Assembly (NCBI GenBank): GCA_029251375.1
Contig: JAQXDL010000032.1
Location: 80,266 to 144,265 of the forward strand
Length of the DNA: 64,000 nucleotides
Source: Pseudomonadales bacterium
GTDB taxonomy: Bacteria; Pseudomonadota; Gammaproteobacteria; Pseudomonadales; Azotimanducaceae
Direction of reading: 5' to 3'
Shown here: positions 16,964-25,210 of the stretch, piece after piece
Layout: each line of letters opens with the position of its first letter
How positions within the stretch are numbered: position 1 is the first letter of the stretch
The notes under the pieces: model-generated
Databases searched by the model: none
Told to the model about the DNA's origin: nothing
Seen by the model: the letters and a program-made list of their open reading frames with translations, nothing else
Position numbers and translations under genes: made by a program

Positions 16964-17986
16964 TTACAACTTACCTCTTATGATATCTTCTAGTCCGTCG
17001 ATGAATCGATCGTGATCATTTGAGCTTGGCACAAGTTGTATCTTCTCACCGCCGTGGCTTTCAAAAATTTCTTGGTACTCATGACCAATTTCGATCACGG
17101 TTTCCAAACAATCGGCAACAAAAGCCGGGCTAAAGGCGAGTAGCTTTTTGGCGCCTTTTTTTGCTTGCTCTTCAACGACCTTGTCAGAAAAAGGCGTGAG
17201 CCATTTTTTATCTAAGCGTGATTGGAAACACACCGTATAGTCTTCTTCTTTTAGGCCTAATTTGCTGGCAAGAAGGCGGGTGGTTGCGTAGCTCGTGGCC
17301 TTGTAACACTGGCTGTTAGCTTCGGTAATCTCAGTTTCGCAGGGTGCGTCATTGCAAATATCATCCCCTTCATAAATTTTGTCGACGTGCCGTTGTGGTA
17401 AGCCGTGATATGAAAATAGAATGTGGTCGTAGTCATCAAGGTTGAATGCTTTTGAACGCTCAACGACGGAGTCGATGTAACCCTCATTGTCCCAGAATTG
17501 ATTGATGATGCTTATCTCTGGGGTTGTCCACCATTTGCTCATTATCTTCATCGCAAGTTCAATGGCGGAACCGCTAGATGCGCTGGCATATTGCGGAAAC
17601 AAAGGCAGAATAATGACGTGGTCGTAGTGAAGTGAACGAATTTGCTCCATGACGTCGGTCATCGACGGGTTTTGATAACGCATCGCCATATACACATCAA
17701 CATTGGAGTATTCAAAGCGGTTTGTGAGCTTTTCCTGAACCCTTCGCGTGTGTGTTAACAAAGGCGATTGTCCCTCGCCGGCATCCCATAGTTCTTTGTA
17801 TATTTTTGCAGATTTAGGTGCTCTAAAAGGCACGATAATGCCATTAACCAGCAGTTTTCTAGCGAGCCATGGTAAATCGATTACCCTTGGATCATTCAAA
17901 AACTGTCCCAGATAGCGTCTAACATCGCTGGTCTTTGGGCTGTCGGGCGTTCCTAGCTGGATTAATAGAACTGCTGTCTTCTTCAT
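16964..17986 (-). CDS. hemH: Ferrochelatase
   Basis: A 340-residue ferrochelatase, the normal bacterial length, inserting Fe(II) into protoporphyrin IX at the last step of haem synthesis. Recognisable motifs are LIQLGTPDSP, DPRVIDLPW, MRYQNPSM, the catalytic-His region FSYHGLPQRHVD and the C-terminal FSPAFVADCLETVIEIGHEY with the conserved Glu. It is upstream of the repair operon on the same strand with a 168-bp gap, so it may have its own promoter. The upstream spacer is divergent with the acyl-CoA ligase gene. Confidence 0.95.
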   Translation of the reverse strand: MKKTAVLLIQLGTPDSPKTSDVRRYLGQFLNDPRVIDLPWLARKLLVNGIIVPFRAPKSAKIYKELWDAGEGQSPLLTHTRRVQEKLTNRFEYSNVDVYMAMRYQNPSMTDVMEQIRSLHYDHVIILPLFPQYASASSGSAIELAMKIMSKWWTTPEISIINQFWDNEGYIDSVVERSKAFNLDDYDHILFSYHGLPQRHVDKIYEGDDICNDAPCETEITEANSQCYKATSYATTRLLASKLGLKEEDYTVCFQSRLDKKWLTPFSDKVVEEQAKKGAKKLLAFSPAFVADCLETVIEIGHEYQEIFESHGGEKIQLVPSSNDHDRFIDGLEDIIRGKL

Positions 17987-18287
17987 TTTGGTAAATCTTT
18001 CCTAGTGAACGACCATTTGCGGGCAAACATATCACAATTATATTTTGATAATGGCTGTGATTTGGAAAATCAATATGCACCTAGCTTGAGAACATATTTT
18101 TGCAGTCTAAGAATGTACGACTTGTCGTCAACTTATTGCCAAACCAGTGCTGTAGATAGTGCGTTACGTTTCTCCGCTAAAACTGGACTACTCGAGATAG
18201 TGCTGCCTCAATCTGCTTACGATTCCTTTTTACTCTGACTGGGGCGCAGTTTAAACTGCGTCCCTTCAGATTAATAAGGAATTTCGT
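17987..18287. other. Divergent intergenic region, possible 77-codon frame
   Basis: A 301-bp spacer between hemH and the acyl-CoA ligase gene. A 77-codon open frame runs 18005-18238 from a GTG, but I find no ribosome site or family resemblance. It ends 2 bp before the strong hairpin at 18241-18264, which is the only reason not to dismiss a small gene or RNA here. Confidence 0.3.
18241..18264 (+). terminator. Strong palindromic hairpin upstream of the acyl-CoA ligase
   Basis: GGGGCGCAGT, a TTAA loop, then ACTGCGTCCC form a 10-bp stem with one G-T wobble; the whole 24 bp is almost a perfect palindrome. The downstream tract (TTCAGATTAAT) is only weakly T-rich. It ends 23 bp before the ligase GTG, so it could be a terminator for something upstream, a leader hairpin, or an operator. 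Confidence 0.4.
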
Positions 18288-19844
18288 GTGACATCTATCA
18301 TCATTCACCCAAGCCCTCTTCCACAAGTCGACATTCCGGATGTCACCATCACGGCTCACGTGCTGCGTCGCGCTTCTGAACTTAGCGATCGCGTTGCCAT
18401 TCAAGATGCAACGGGCGCGACTTCTTACAATTTCCAGCAATTGAGTGAAGCGATACATTCTTTGGCCGGTGGACTCGCTTTACGGGGTATTGCACCTGGC
18501 AGGGTTGTTGGATTAATGGCACCCAATTTGCCGGAGTACGCCGTTGTATTCCACGGCGTTGCGGTTGCAGGTGGCGCGGTGACGACAATCAACCCAACCT
18601 ATGGTGCTGAGGAAGTACGACACCAGTTACTGGATGCTGGTGCAACGATGCTTTTCACTGTGCCGATGTTTGTCGAAACAGCACGTCTAGCAATCGAAGG
18701 CACGGACGTCACAGAAATAATTGTTATCGGCGCTGCCGCTGATGGTACAACATCCATGGCCGACGTGTTCGCTGACCCGATTAGCCAAGTGCCGGTCGAC
18801 ATAGCGACGCACACGGTTGTGTTGCCGTATTCCTCTGGCACGACTGGTATGCCAAAGGGCGTGATGCTGACGCACCGTAATCTGGTTGCGAACATTGAGC
18901 AAAGCATTCATGCCATCAAGTACACCGATGATGAAGTAGCGCTAGCAGCCCTGCCGTTTTTCCACATTTACGGCATGCAGGTACTGATGAATGGTCTTAT
19001 CGCCAACGGTGTAACTGTTGTGACGATGCCGCGTTTTGATATGGTTGAGGCACTGCAGGCGGTGCAGGATTATAAAATCACACGTTTCTTTGCAGTACCA
19101 CCAATCATTATTGGCCTTGCTAACGCACCTATTGTTGACGAGTACGACACGTCATCCGTTCGTCAGATTTTCTCTGGTGCCGCGCCACTTGGTGCAGAGC
19201 TCGCAGATCAAGCTGGTGCGCGGTTTAACTGTGAAGTGGTGCAAGGTTTTGGCATGACTGAGCTTAGCCCCATCAGCCATTGCACAGTCGAAGGTGATTG
19301 CCGTCCCGGTACCAGTGGCGTCACGGTATCGAATACTGAAAGTCGCATTGTAGACCCAGACACGGGCGAAGATCAGGGTGTCGGCGATCGTGGTGAACTT
19401 TGGGTGCGCGGTCCTCAAGTGATGACTGGTTACCTTAACAACGATAAAGCCACAGCGGAGACAATTGACAGTGATGGCTGGTTGCACACCGGCGATATTG
19501 CAATCATCGACGAGCATGGTCACATGACAATCGTTGATCGACTTAAAGAGCTGATCAAGTTTAAAGGCTTTCAGGTTGCGCCGGCAGAGCTCGAAGCACT
19601 GCTGCTGACACATCCTAAGATTGCCGACGTCGCTGTTATTGGTATGCCTGACGATGCAGCGGGCGAAGTGCCGAAAGCGTTTGTCGTTGCCACGGCCGGA
19701 GATACGATTACGCTGGAAGAGGTTCAGGCCTTGGTAAGCGAGCACCTCGTCAGCTACAAGCAAATTCGACAATTAGAGGTGATTGACGTGATTCCCAAGA
19801 GTGCCTCTGGCAAAATTTTACGCAAAGAATTGCGGCTTCGTTAA
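18288..19844 (+). CDS. AMP-dependent acyl-CoA synthetase (4-coumarate-CoA ligase-like)
   Basis: A 518-residue adenylate-forming ligase. The P-loop motif YSSGTTGMPKGVMLTH is near residues 184-200. FGMTELSP, GELWVRGPQVMTGY, GWLHTGDIA and the hinge IVDRLKELIKFKGFQVAPAELE follow, with the catalytic Lys in PKSASGKILRKELR at the end. It activates a carboxylic acid (fatty or aryl) with ATP and joins it to CoA. The order and lengths fit the 4CL-like branch. The GTG start is preceded by AAGGA at good spacing. The substrate is not predictable. Confidence 0.9.
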   Translation: MTSIIIHPSPLPQVDIPDVTITAHVLRRASELSDRVAIQDATGATSYNFQQLSEAIHSLAGGLALRGIAPGRVVGLMAPNLPEYAVVFHGVAVAGGAVTTINPTYGAEEVRHQLLDAGATMLFTVPMFVETARLAIEGTDVTEIIVIGAAADGTTSMADVFADPISQVPVDIATHTVVLPYSSGTTGMPKGVMLTHRNLVANIEQSIHAIKYTDDEVALAALPFFHIYGMQVLMNGLIANGVTVVTMPRFDMVEALQAVQDYKITRFFAVPPIIIGLANAPIVDEYDTSSVRQIFSGAAPLGAELADQAGARFNCEVVQGFGMTELSPISHCTVEGDCRPGTSGVTVSNTESRIVDPDTGEDQGVGDRGELWVRGPQVMTGYLNNDKATAETIDSDGWLHTGDIAIIDEHGHMTIVDRLKELIKFKGFQVAPAELEALLLTHPKIADVAVIGMPDDAAGEVPKAFVVATAGDTITLEEVQALVSEHLVSYKQIRQLEVIDVIPKSASGKILRKELRLR

Positions 19845-19869
19845 AAGCCAATATTGAGGCCACTGTTAA

Positions 19870-20055
19870 CAGAGTCGAGAAGCTCAAAACGACCTGTACA
19901 GTTTCGAAAAACTCGATATCAGTGAGAAAAATGCGGCGCAATTGCGTGACGGTGAAACGCTGAGCCTGATGCAATTGAGTCGCGCGTTCAAAGCTGCGAA
20001 GGGTGAACAACTCAAGGTGGTTTATCGACTGAGCGCGATCTTTTTCATGTATTGA
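19870..20055 (+). pseudogene. Possible decayed coding fragment
   Basis: An open frame of 61 codons without an ATG start follows the acyl-CoA ligase gene. Its translation (QNDLYSFEKLDISEKNAAQ, LRDGETLSLMQLSRAFKAAK, GEQLKVVYRL) has the composition of a real soluble helical protein, but it is bounded upstream by a stop codon and its last codons overlap the end of the convergent O-antigen ligase-like gene. I do not recognise the family. It may be the tail of a deleted gene or chance. Confidence 0.25.
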
Positions 20056-21356
20056 TTAATTTTGCGTTGTCGATTGGTGGCGACCGAAACCTTCGGTATT
20101 GCAACCAGGAAACCGGCGAACATAAAAAATTCAATGGTTATGTATGTCTGTCGAAAGAACCATTCCAAAGAACCCTGCATTGACAGGACAACGATGGCGG
20201 TCGTCAAACCGATAGCGACATTGCTTGCCAACTCGGAACTCGAAGCGCTTATGCTTCGATAGCCGAGGCGGAGAAAATTGCCGATTACTAGGCAGAAGGC
20301 AATCATTCCAATCCAACCCATTTCTGATGCGTGCAACAGGTAGATGTTGTGCACAATGCCTCTGTCGACGATGGAGTCAATGTGTTCGATATAATGTGTT
20401 TCATTGATCGCGTGAGAATAATTATTGAGACCAACGCCAAAAAAATGATCATCAGCCATGGCGGCGGCGGCGACGTTTGCCAACTTGCGACTCGCGCCAG
20501 ATGCTTCCGACGCGTTTAGAAACCGATCTATGACTCTTGGTCCAACGTCGATGGCTATCGGCATGGCCAGTAATAGCATGAGCGCTAGAATGCCGTTTTT
20601 TCTCATGTCGAATTTGTTCTTGTAGCTAAGTACGATGACGATCAAATAACCGACAATCATTGCCATCATCGCACCTCTAGAAAAAGATGCTAATACAATG
20701 AGTGAGCCCAGGCCTAAAACTATCCAGTACAGGGTTGGGCGGCTTTTATCGCCGAGTAACAGGGCGAAGAAAAGCATGTTGATCATATTGATGTAGCCTG
20801 CCAGCGTATTGGAATGGGGAGTGGACCCCTTTGCGCGATACATACCCGACAGACGTTGATCAATCACCATAACGAATTCAATGATAACGATAAGCGCAAG
20901 AACACCAATGATAAAGCGCAAGTCTTCTTCATCTTGTAGATAATTGTAGGCTACGACAAAAACCATTAAGCCTCGTAGAATTTTCAAAAGACCGAAGCCG
21001 GCGTAAATTTGTACATAGGCGACATAAACACTAATGATGGCTATAGAGAGATAGACTGCAAGGAGTCCGCTATTGGGCGGCAGAAGGGTGATTTTTTTAT
21101 TCTTCCAGCGTTTAGAGGTAAGCATGACAATCAGCAGCGATAACATTATCCAATCAGTTAGGCCGATTTCATAACCGCGAGAGTCGCCACGATAGATTTC
21201 CATTGAGTGAAAATTTATATCAATAAGGAATGCGGTAGACAGAAACGCTATTCCTACTAAACCCCGTTCGGCCCACTTATATGTGATGCCTAGCCAGACA
21301 AAAGTTGGGACTGCCATTAAAGTCATCAGCAGGAATAGGGTTTGCTTTGTTACCAT
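20022..21356 (-). CDS. O-antigen ligase (Wzy/WaaL)-like membrane protein
   Basis: A 444-residue protein with about 11-12 membrane helices and a large periplasmic loop near residues 270-340 containing FFGVGLNNYSHAINE and the HNIYLLHASEMGWIGM segment. The H-N-x-Y-L motif is characteristic of the Wzy_C (PF04932) superfamily, which ligates or polymerises lipid-linked glycans at the periplasmic face. It lies next to a glycosyltransferase gene on the same strand (about 110 bp gap), suggesting a small surface-glycan locus. Whether it is a ligase or a polymerase cannot be told from sequence. Confidence 0.8.
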   Translation of the reverse strand: MVTKQTLFLLMTLMAVPTFVWLGITYKWAERGLVGIAFLSTAFLIDINFHSMEIYRGDSRGYEIGLTDWIMLSLLIVMLTSKRWKNKKITLLPPNSGLLAVYLSIAIISVYVAYVQIYAGFGLLKILRGLMVFVVAYNYLQDEEDLRFIIGVLALIVIIEFVMVIDQRLSGMYRAKGSTPHSNTLAGYINMINMLFFALLLGDKSRPTLYWIVLGLGSLIVLASFSRGAMMAMIVGYLIVIVLSYKNKFDMRKNGILALMLLLAMPIAIDVGPRVIDRFLNASEASGASRKLANVAAAAMADDHFFGVGLNNYSHAINETHYIEHIDSIVDRGIVHNIYLLHASEMGWIGMIAFCLVIGNFLRLGYRSISASSSELASNVAIGLTTAIVVLSMQGSLEWFFRQTYITIEFFMFAGFLVAIPKVSVATNRQRKINQYMKKIALSR

Positions 21357-21466
21357 TATTTTTGTTCAAGCTACGTAAATTGATTTTATAACCTTTGACG
21401 ACCAAGCTGATGAGCTTAAAGATCTAGTGAGACTGGCCGCCTTATTATTCCCCGAAAGTTGCAAAT

Positions 21467-22651
21467 CTAGTCGGCCATCCTAAGCGGTATAGCAAATTCG
21501 TTGGTTTTTTCCGGATGAATGTCAAGTTGATGTAGTACTTCATCGATTTTTTCGACAAATTGGTTTTGCTCAAAATAGTCAACAAAGGCTTTCTTTGCGT
21601 TGTCTGTGATGCGTTTTCTTTCGATTGGGTTATTCAAATAGTATTCACATTTTTCATTCAGGTCGCTTAAATCCCATTTTACGGCGACATAGGTTTCGTT
21701 AGGGATAAGAATGTTCGGATGAGTGTCGATATGTTCGACACAGGGTTTGATAAGCAATGCGCCAAAATACATCGCCTCATAGTCTTTAGGCGTGTACTCA
21801 CACCAGCCGGATGGCGATACAAATATCTTGCTCTGCTCCATTTCTCTGTAGTATTCCGAGAAACCTACTTTTTTAATCGATGATATTACATTGTATCGAT
21901 CTGGTAGCTGGTTAAGTGATTCGATGACCTCCATCCTGTGGGCTTTGGTCCATCCTTTGTAGAGTGTCGCCCGACAATAAACATCAATGGGTTCAGGGTT
22001 GCCACCGACGGCCGCGTGGACCGAGTCGATCGCTCGCTTGCCGAGCGTTAACAATCGCTTGTGCGGTCTATCTTTTGCCCAAAGCACCCTTGATGCTTTT
22101 CCTTCAGCTAACTGTATCAGACGACCCCAGAGGCCAAAATTCCAGCCGAGCATAACTTTTCGATATTGTTTTATATCAAGTTTCGACTGAAACAAATTGG
22201 TCCAAACTTCTTCTTGGATAGTGTTTTCTACGCGGCCGCTATCAACTTGATATTGTATGAATTCTGATGCGCCGGTGAACTGCTGCTGATATTTTTTCAT
22301 GTCCCGGTGCAGATACTGCTTAAGGTAGAGGTCAATATGCGGCATCACCGCCCAAAATCGGCTTTCATTACCGTCAAGGTAGTCAAATAGAACAAGTTTT
22401 GCGTGTTTCTTTTCTCGATTTGCCTCAATTGCAAAGTCGAGCACACCTTCAGTACCAAAATCCCAAGGTACGGAGAAAAGTATAAGGTCACCGTCAAAAT
22501 CTTTGATAGATTGAATCTTTTCTTTTAGATCATCGCTAACAATTTCGGTTGTCTCAATTTTGTAGCGTGTTTTTAGCTCTTCAGCGTAGTGTTTAAAAGG
22601 ATACATTGATCCTTGGCTAAATCCGTTTGTTGGTAGAAGTAATACTTTCAT
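21467..22651 (-). CDS. GT-B type glycosyltransferase
   Basis: A 394-residue protein with a Rossmann-like start (MKVLLLPTNGF) and a C-terminal sugar-nucleotide-binding half. FVSPSGWCEYTPKDYEAMYFGALLIKP is the typical Ser/Glu-containing donor loop of GT4/CgeB-like transferases. VAVKWDLSDLNEKCEYYLNN then RITDNAKKAFVDYF follows, as in many GT-B proteins. It is probably cytoplasmic and transfers a sugar to a glycan acceptor used by the adjacent Wzy/WaaL-like protein (inference). Donor and acceptor are unknown. Confidence 0.75.
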   Translation of the reverse strand: MKVLLLPTNGFSQGSMYPFKHYAEELKTRYKIETTEIVSDDLKEKIQSIKDFDGDLILFSVPWDFGTEGVLDFAIEANREKKHAKLVLFDYLDGNESRFWAVMPHIDLYLKQYLHRDMKKYQQQFTGASEFIQYQVDSGRVENTIQEEVWTNLFQSKLDIKQYRKVMLGWNFGLWGRLIQLAEGKASRVLWAKDRPHKRLLTLGKRAIDSVHAAVGGNPEPIDVYCRATLYKGWTKAHRMEVIESLNQLPDRYNVISSIKKVGFSEYYREMEQSKIFVSPSGWCEYTPKDYEAMYFGALLIKPCVEHIDTHPNILIPNETYVAVKWDLSDLNEKCEYYLNNPIERKRITDNAKKAFVDYFEQNQFVEKIDEVLHQLDIHPEKTNEFAIPLRMAD

Positions 22652-23232
22652 TATCTGGCTGCTCTACGATGTCGATTGATACTCAATAGTGCAATTGCTA
22701 TGCCAGCCTTTATGATAGTCGCCTTAACCGGCTCTGATAGGCTTTAGTGGGGTTTGGGCATGGTGCCAGAAAGAGGCCCCGCGGGGTTGTGGGCTTGTTA
22801 AGGGGTAATAGCAAAGCGGATTGAATGAAGCGGAGCACTGTTCACTGGTGCTGCACGCGGCTTAGTTTGGGCCACTGTCGTAGAATAAACTGCTTAAGAT
22901 GTTTGCATTTTGCAATTCCCAAAGATTTGTTCTTGCAAAATGCACGGCGCTTGGTGCTTTTTCACTATTTCTCTTGTCTCTTCTCTCTTTTTTCCTCTGT
23001 TTTTTGTCTGTCCTATGCGCCAGCATCGATGTGCGTTTTGACCGGCAATTGCTGCTGCCTTGACCGAAAAGTTGTGAGGCGCCGCCAGCCAGGTAGATAT
23101 AGTTGAAGAAGAGGTTGAAGGACAGGTTAAAGGACAGGTTAAAGAAAAGGTTGATCGCAATCGCTTGCAAGCTATCTCATCGAAGCTTAGCAGTGCTATT
23201 CTTTAGGCATCTGCCACGACCCGATATGATCA
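22652..23232. other. Divergent intergenic region with short tandem repeat
   Basis: A 581-bp spacer between the glycosyltransferase and the ExbB-like gene. Open frames of 60-100 codons on both strands are low-complexity and lack family resemblance. The only structure I see is the 12-bp repeat at 23111-23158. Confidence 0.5.
23111..23158. repeat. About four 12-bp tandem units
   Basis: CAGGTTAAAGGA and close variants are repeated head to tail, purine-rich on the plus strand, ending about 75 bp before the first gene of the ExbB/ExbD-like trio. A coding role is possible but unsupported. A position in the leader of the trio is the notable point. Confidence 0.7.
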
Positions 23233-23997
23233 ATGCAAAACTTGTCACTGGTTACTCATTATCAACTCCTGCTGAAATCACTCATTCTTGTCGGCTTGGT
23301 GCTATTCGGCTTTTTTGTTCTTGGTGATAGGGGCTGGCTCAGCATCGCTCTTGAGAGTGATCGAAGTTACATCTCCTACGTCATCTTGTTGCTCTATGGT
23401 GTGTTGAGTCTGCATTGGTTGGTGCTGGTAAAACAGCTTGCGACCGACACCAAAGTGATCGACGATTTGAATACACGCATCAATGATCTTAAGCCGGGTG
23501 GATTAAGGTTCGACGGGCAGGGTGTCAGCATCGAGGGCGAGCCAGTTGCGCCTGGTATATGCGCTGACTATTTGCAAGAGCTGTTTCAGAAATCCCAACG
23601 TCATACGAGCAACGAGCTTGAACACAAACTATTACTTGAGGTGTTAACGGAGCGCCTGATGAGTCGTTACGCCTTTGGTCATTGGGCGGCCGACATGCTG
23701 TTAAAGCTTGGCCTGCTAGGTACTATTCTCGGCTTTATCATGATGTTAAGCCCTGTTGGTGAACTGACAGATTTTGATCCGAATGTACTGCAGCAACTGT
23801 TGGGGCAGATGAGCGGTGGTATGGCTGTCGCGCTTTACACCACCATGGCGGGGCTTGTGACCAGCACATTACTGGGTTTGCAATACGAGATGTTGGACAC
23901 AGCTGCCTCGAGACTGGTCGACAAGGTCGCCATTGCTGTTGATGTTTATATCTTGCCAACATTAAGTCGACCTGCAGCCGAAGCAACATCGGTTTAA
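23233..23997 (+). CDS. MotA/TolQ/ExbB-like proton channel subunit
   Basis: A 254-residue inner-membrane protein. TM1 (about 12-32) and TM2 (about 44-66) are followed by a cytoplasmic domain, then TM3 (LLKLGLLGTILGFIMML) and TM4 (SGGMAVALYTTMAGLVTSTLLGL). The Gly-Thr-Ile-x-Gly and A-L-x-T-T-x-A-G-L segments are the conserved pore-lining helices of the MotA/TolQ/ExbB superfamily, which couple proton flow to periplasmic work. It is the first gene of a three-gene operon; the next start is 10 bp after its stop. It is not the usual TolQ or ExbB locus, as no tolR/tolA/tonB genes follow. Confidence 0.85.
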   Translation: MQNLSLVTHYQLLLKSLILVGLVLFGFFVLGDRGWLSIALESDRSYISYVILLLYGVLSLHWLVLVKQLATDTKVIDDLNTRINDLKPGGLRFDGQGVSIEGEPVAPGICADYLQELFQKSQRHTSNELEHKLLLEVLTERLMSRYAFGHWAADMLLKLGLLGTILGFIMMLSPVGELTDFDPNVLQQLLGQMSGGMAVALYTTMAGLVTSTLLGLQYEMLDTAASRLVDKVAIAVDVYILPTLSRPAAEATSV

Positions 23998-24007
23998 GGT
24001 CCCTTAG

Positions 24008-24631
24008 ATGATGCGCAGACGATTCAATCGCCAAAGCAAGACTAACGACGCTTTTACAGATCTTTTGTTTAATACGTTACTGGGCTTTGCCTTTATGTTC
24101 TTAATCGCTTTTATTTTGATTGCCGAGCCGGACAAGCAGGGCAATGTGACGATTAAGGCGGAATTTTTGATTACGGTGACTTGGCCTGACGGTCATCCCG
24201 ACGACGTTGACGTGTTGGTGGAAGATCCTAATGGTGTCGTTCTTTGGTTTGATAATAAAGACACTGGCACAATGCACCTGGACCGCGATGATCGAGGTGC
24301 CGTGCAGGACCAGATGATGATCAACGGCAAAATGGTGACGAACCCTATCAACCAAGAATCCGTTTCCGTGCGCGCTTGGGTACCCGGTGAGTATGTTGTG
24401 AATGTGCTTCACTACAAGTCCAATTCCACTGAACCTTTACCGGTCACTGTCAAAGTTGAGAAGTTAAACCCTGTTGTGACGCTGGTTTATTACGGTGTCC
24501 ATCCGCTCAGTGGTGCGGGTACAGAAGTGACGGCGACCCGTTTTGTGCTGGATGGCAGCGGTGCCGTAGAAAGCACGAGCGGTCTGCCGAAAACCTTGTT
24601 GACGCAAATTTCAGGGGGGAAAGGCTCATGA
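24008..24631 (+). CDS. ExbD/MotB-like anchor with unusual periplasmic domain
   Basis: A 207-residue protein with a basic cytoplasmic start, then one membrane helix (about 17-41) reading DAFTDLLFNTLLGFAFMFL; the Asp at the helix start corresponds in position to the proton-binding Asp of ExbD/TolR/MotB. The periplasmic part is not an ExbD, OmpA or peptidoglycan-binding domain. It contains TVTWPDGHPDDVDVLVEDP, NGVV and a later HLDRDDRG, a pattern similar to DUF2135/YfaP-like beta domains. It should pair with the upstream ExbB-like channel. The stop overlaps the next start (ATGA). The function is unknown. Confidence 0.75.
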   Translation: MMRRRFNRQSKTNDAFTDLLFNTLLGFAFMFLIAFILIAEPDKQGNVTIKAEFLITVTWPDGHPDDVDVLVEDPNGVVLWFDNKDTGTMHLDRDDRGAVQDQMMINGKMVTNPINQESVSVRAWVPGEYVVNVLHYKSNSTEPLPVTVKVEKLNPVVTLVYYGVHPLSGAGTEVTATRFVLDGSGAVESTSGLPKTLLTQISGGKGS

Positions 24632-25188
24632 TTTTTGTTCAGGTATTAGCAATCGCCTATGCAGTGATCGGTGCCTTGATGCTTTATCTCTTGATCGCGA
24701 CGCGGCGCAGTGTTGGTTTCAAAATCTTCATGGTCGTGTTGGTGTCAGGCTTGTATGTGGGCACTTATCTTGGCTTAAAGCAGTATCAGGGTTGGCCGGT
24801 ATCTGAAGATTTACCACAGCGTTTTCGTTTACATTCGGCCATGATTGTTGAGCCAGACAAGGCGCAGCAAAGCCTCGGATCCATTTATCTTTGGATTCAA
24901 CCGAGTAGTCCTGCTGGAACATTGCTTGATGAGCCGCGTGCATATCATTTGCCCTATGGGCGCGAGGTAGCGGAGAAGGTTGAGGCCGCCCTTAGGCATA
25001 TCGACGAAGGTCAGGTGGTGGAAGGTCAGTTGAGTCGGTCGCAATTGGATGCGCAAGCCCAGCAGAATGAAGCGCGTAACAACGTCGAGGTCAATCTTGA
25101 TACCGCAAACGCTGCTAGCCAAACGCAAGAGGCAGGGCTGCAATTTACAGCCCTGCCTCGTCATACATTGCCACCCAAAGGTAGATGA
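24628..25188 (+). CDS. Uncharacterised membrane protein, third gene of the proton-channel trio
   Basis: A 186-residue protein with two predicted N-terminal membrane helices (about 3-23 and 31-49), then a soluble domain of about 135 residues with SLGSIYLWIQPS, RAYHLPYGREVAEKVEAALRHI and a Gln/Asn-rich C-terminal tail. I do not recognise a family. Translational overlap with the ExbD-like gene means it is made with it, and it may be the effector or regulator of the energised complex (inference). Confidence 0.7.
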   Translation: MIFVQVLAIAYAVIGALMLYLLIATRRSVGFKIFMVVLVSGLYVGTYLGLKQYQGWPVSEDLPQRFRLHSAMIVEPDKAQQSLGSIYLWIQPSSPAGTLLDEPRAYHLPYGREVAEKVEAALRHIDEGQVVEGQLSRSQLDAQAQQNEARNNVEVNLDTANAASQTQEAGLQFTALPRHTLPPKGR

Positions 25189-25210
25189 CACTAAGTTGTT
25201 TGAGGGCTAA

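Noticed and set aside
23111..23158. CRISPR-like array
   Set aside because: Units are 12 bp, contiguous and without spacers, so this is a simple tandem repeat.
23233..24631. Zorya anti-phage system (ZorA/ZorB)
   Set aside because: The channel pair is superficially similar, but ZorB carries an OmpA-type peptidoglycan-binding domain and ZorC/D or ZorE should follow; neither is present.
24829..25191. Open frame of 120 codons antisense to the third gene of the proton-channel trio
   Set aside because: It is a reverse-strand shadow of a well-supported coding gene, with no ribosome site or family resemblance.
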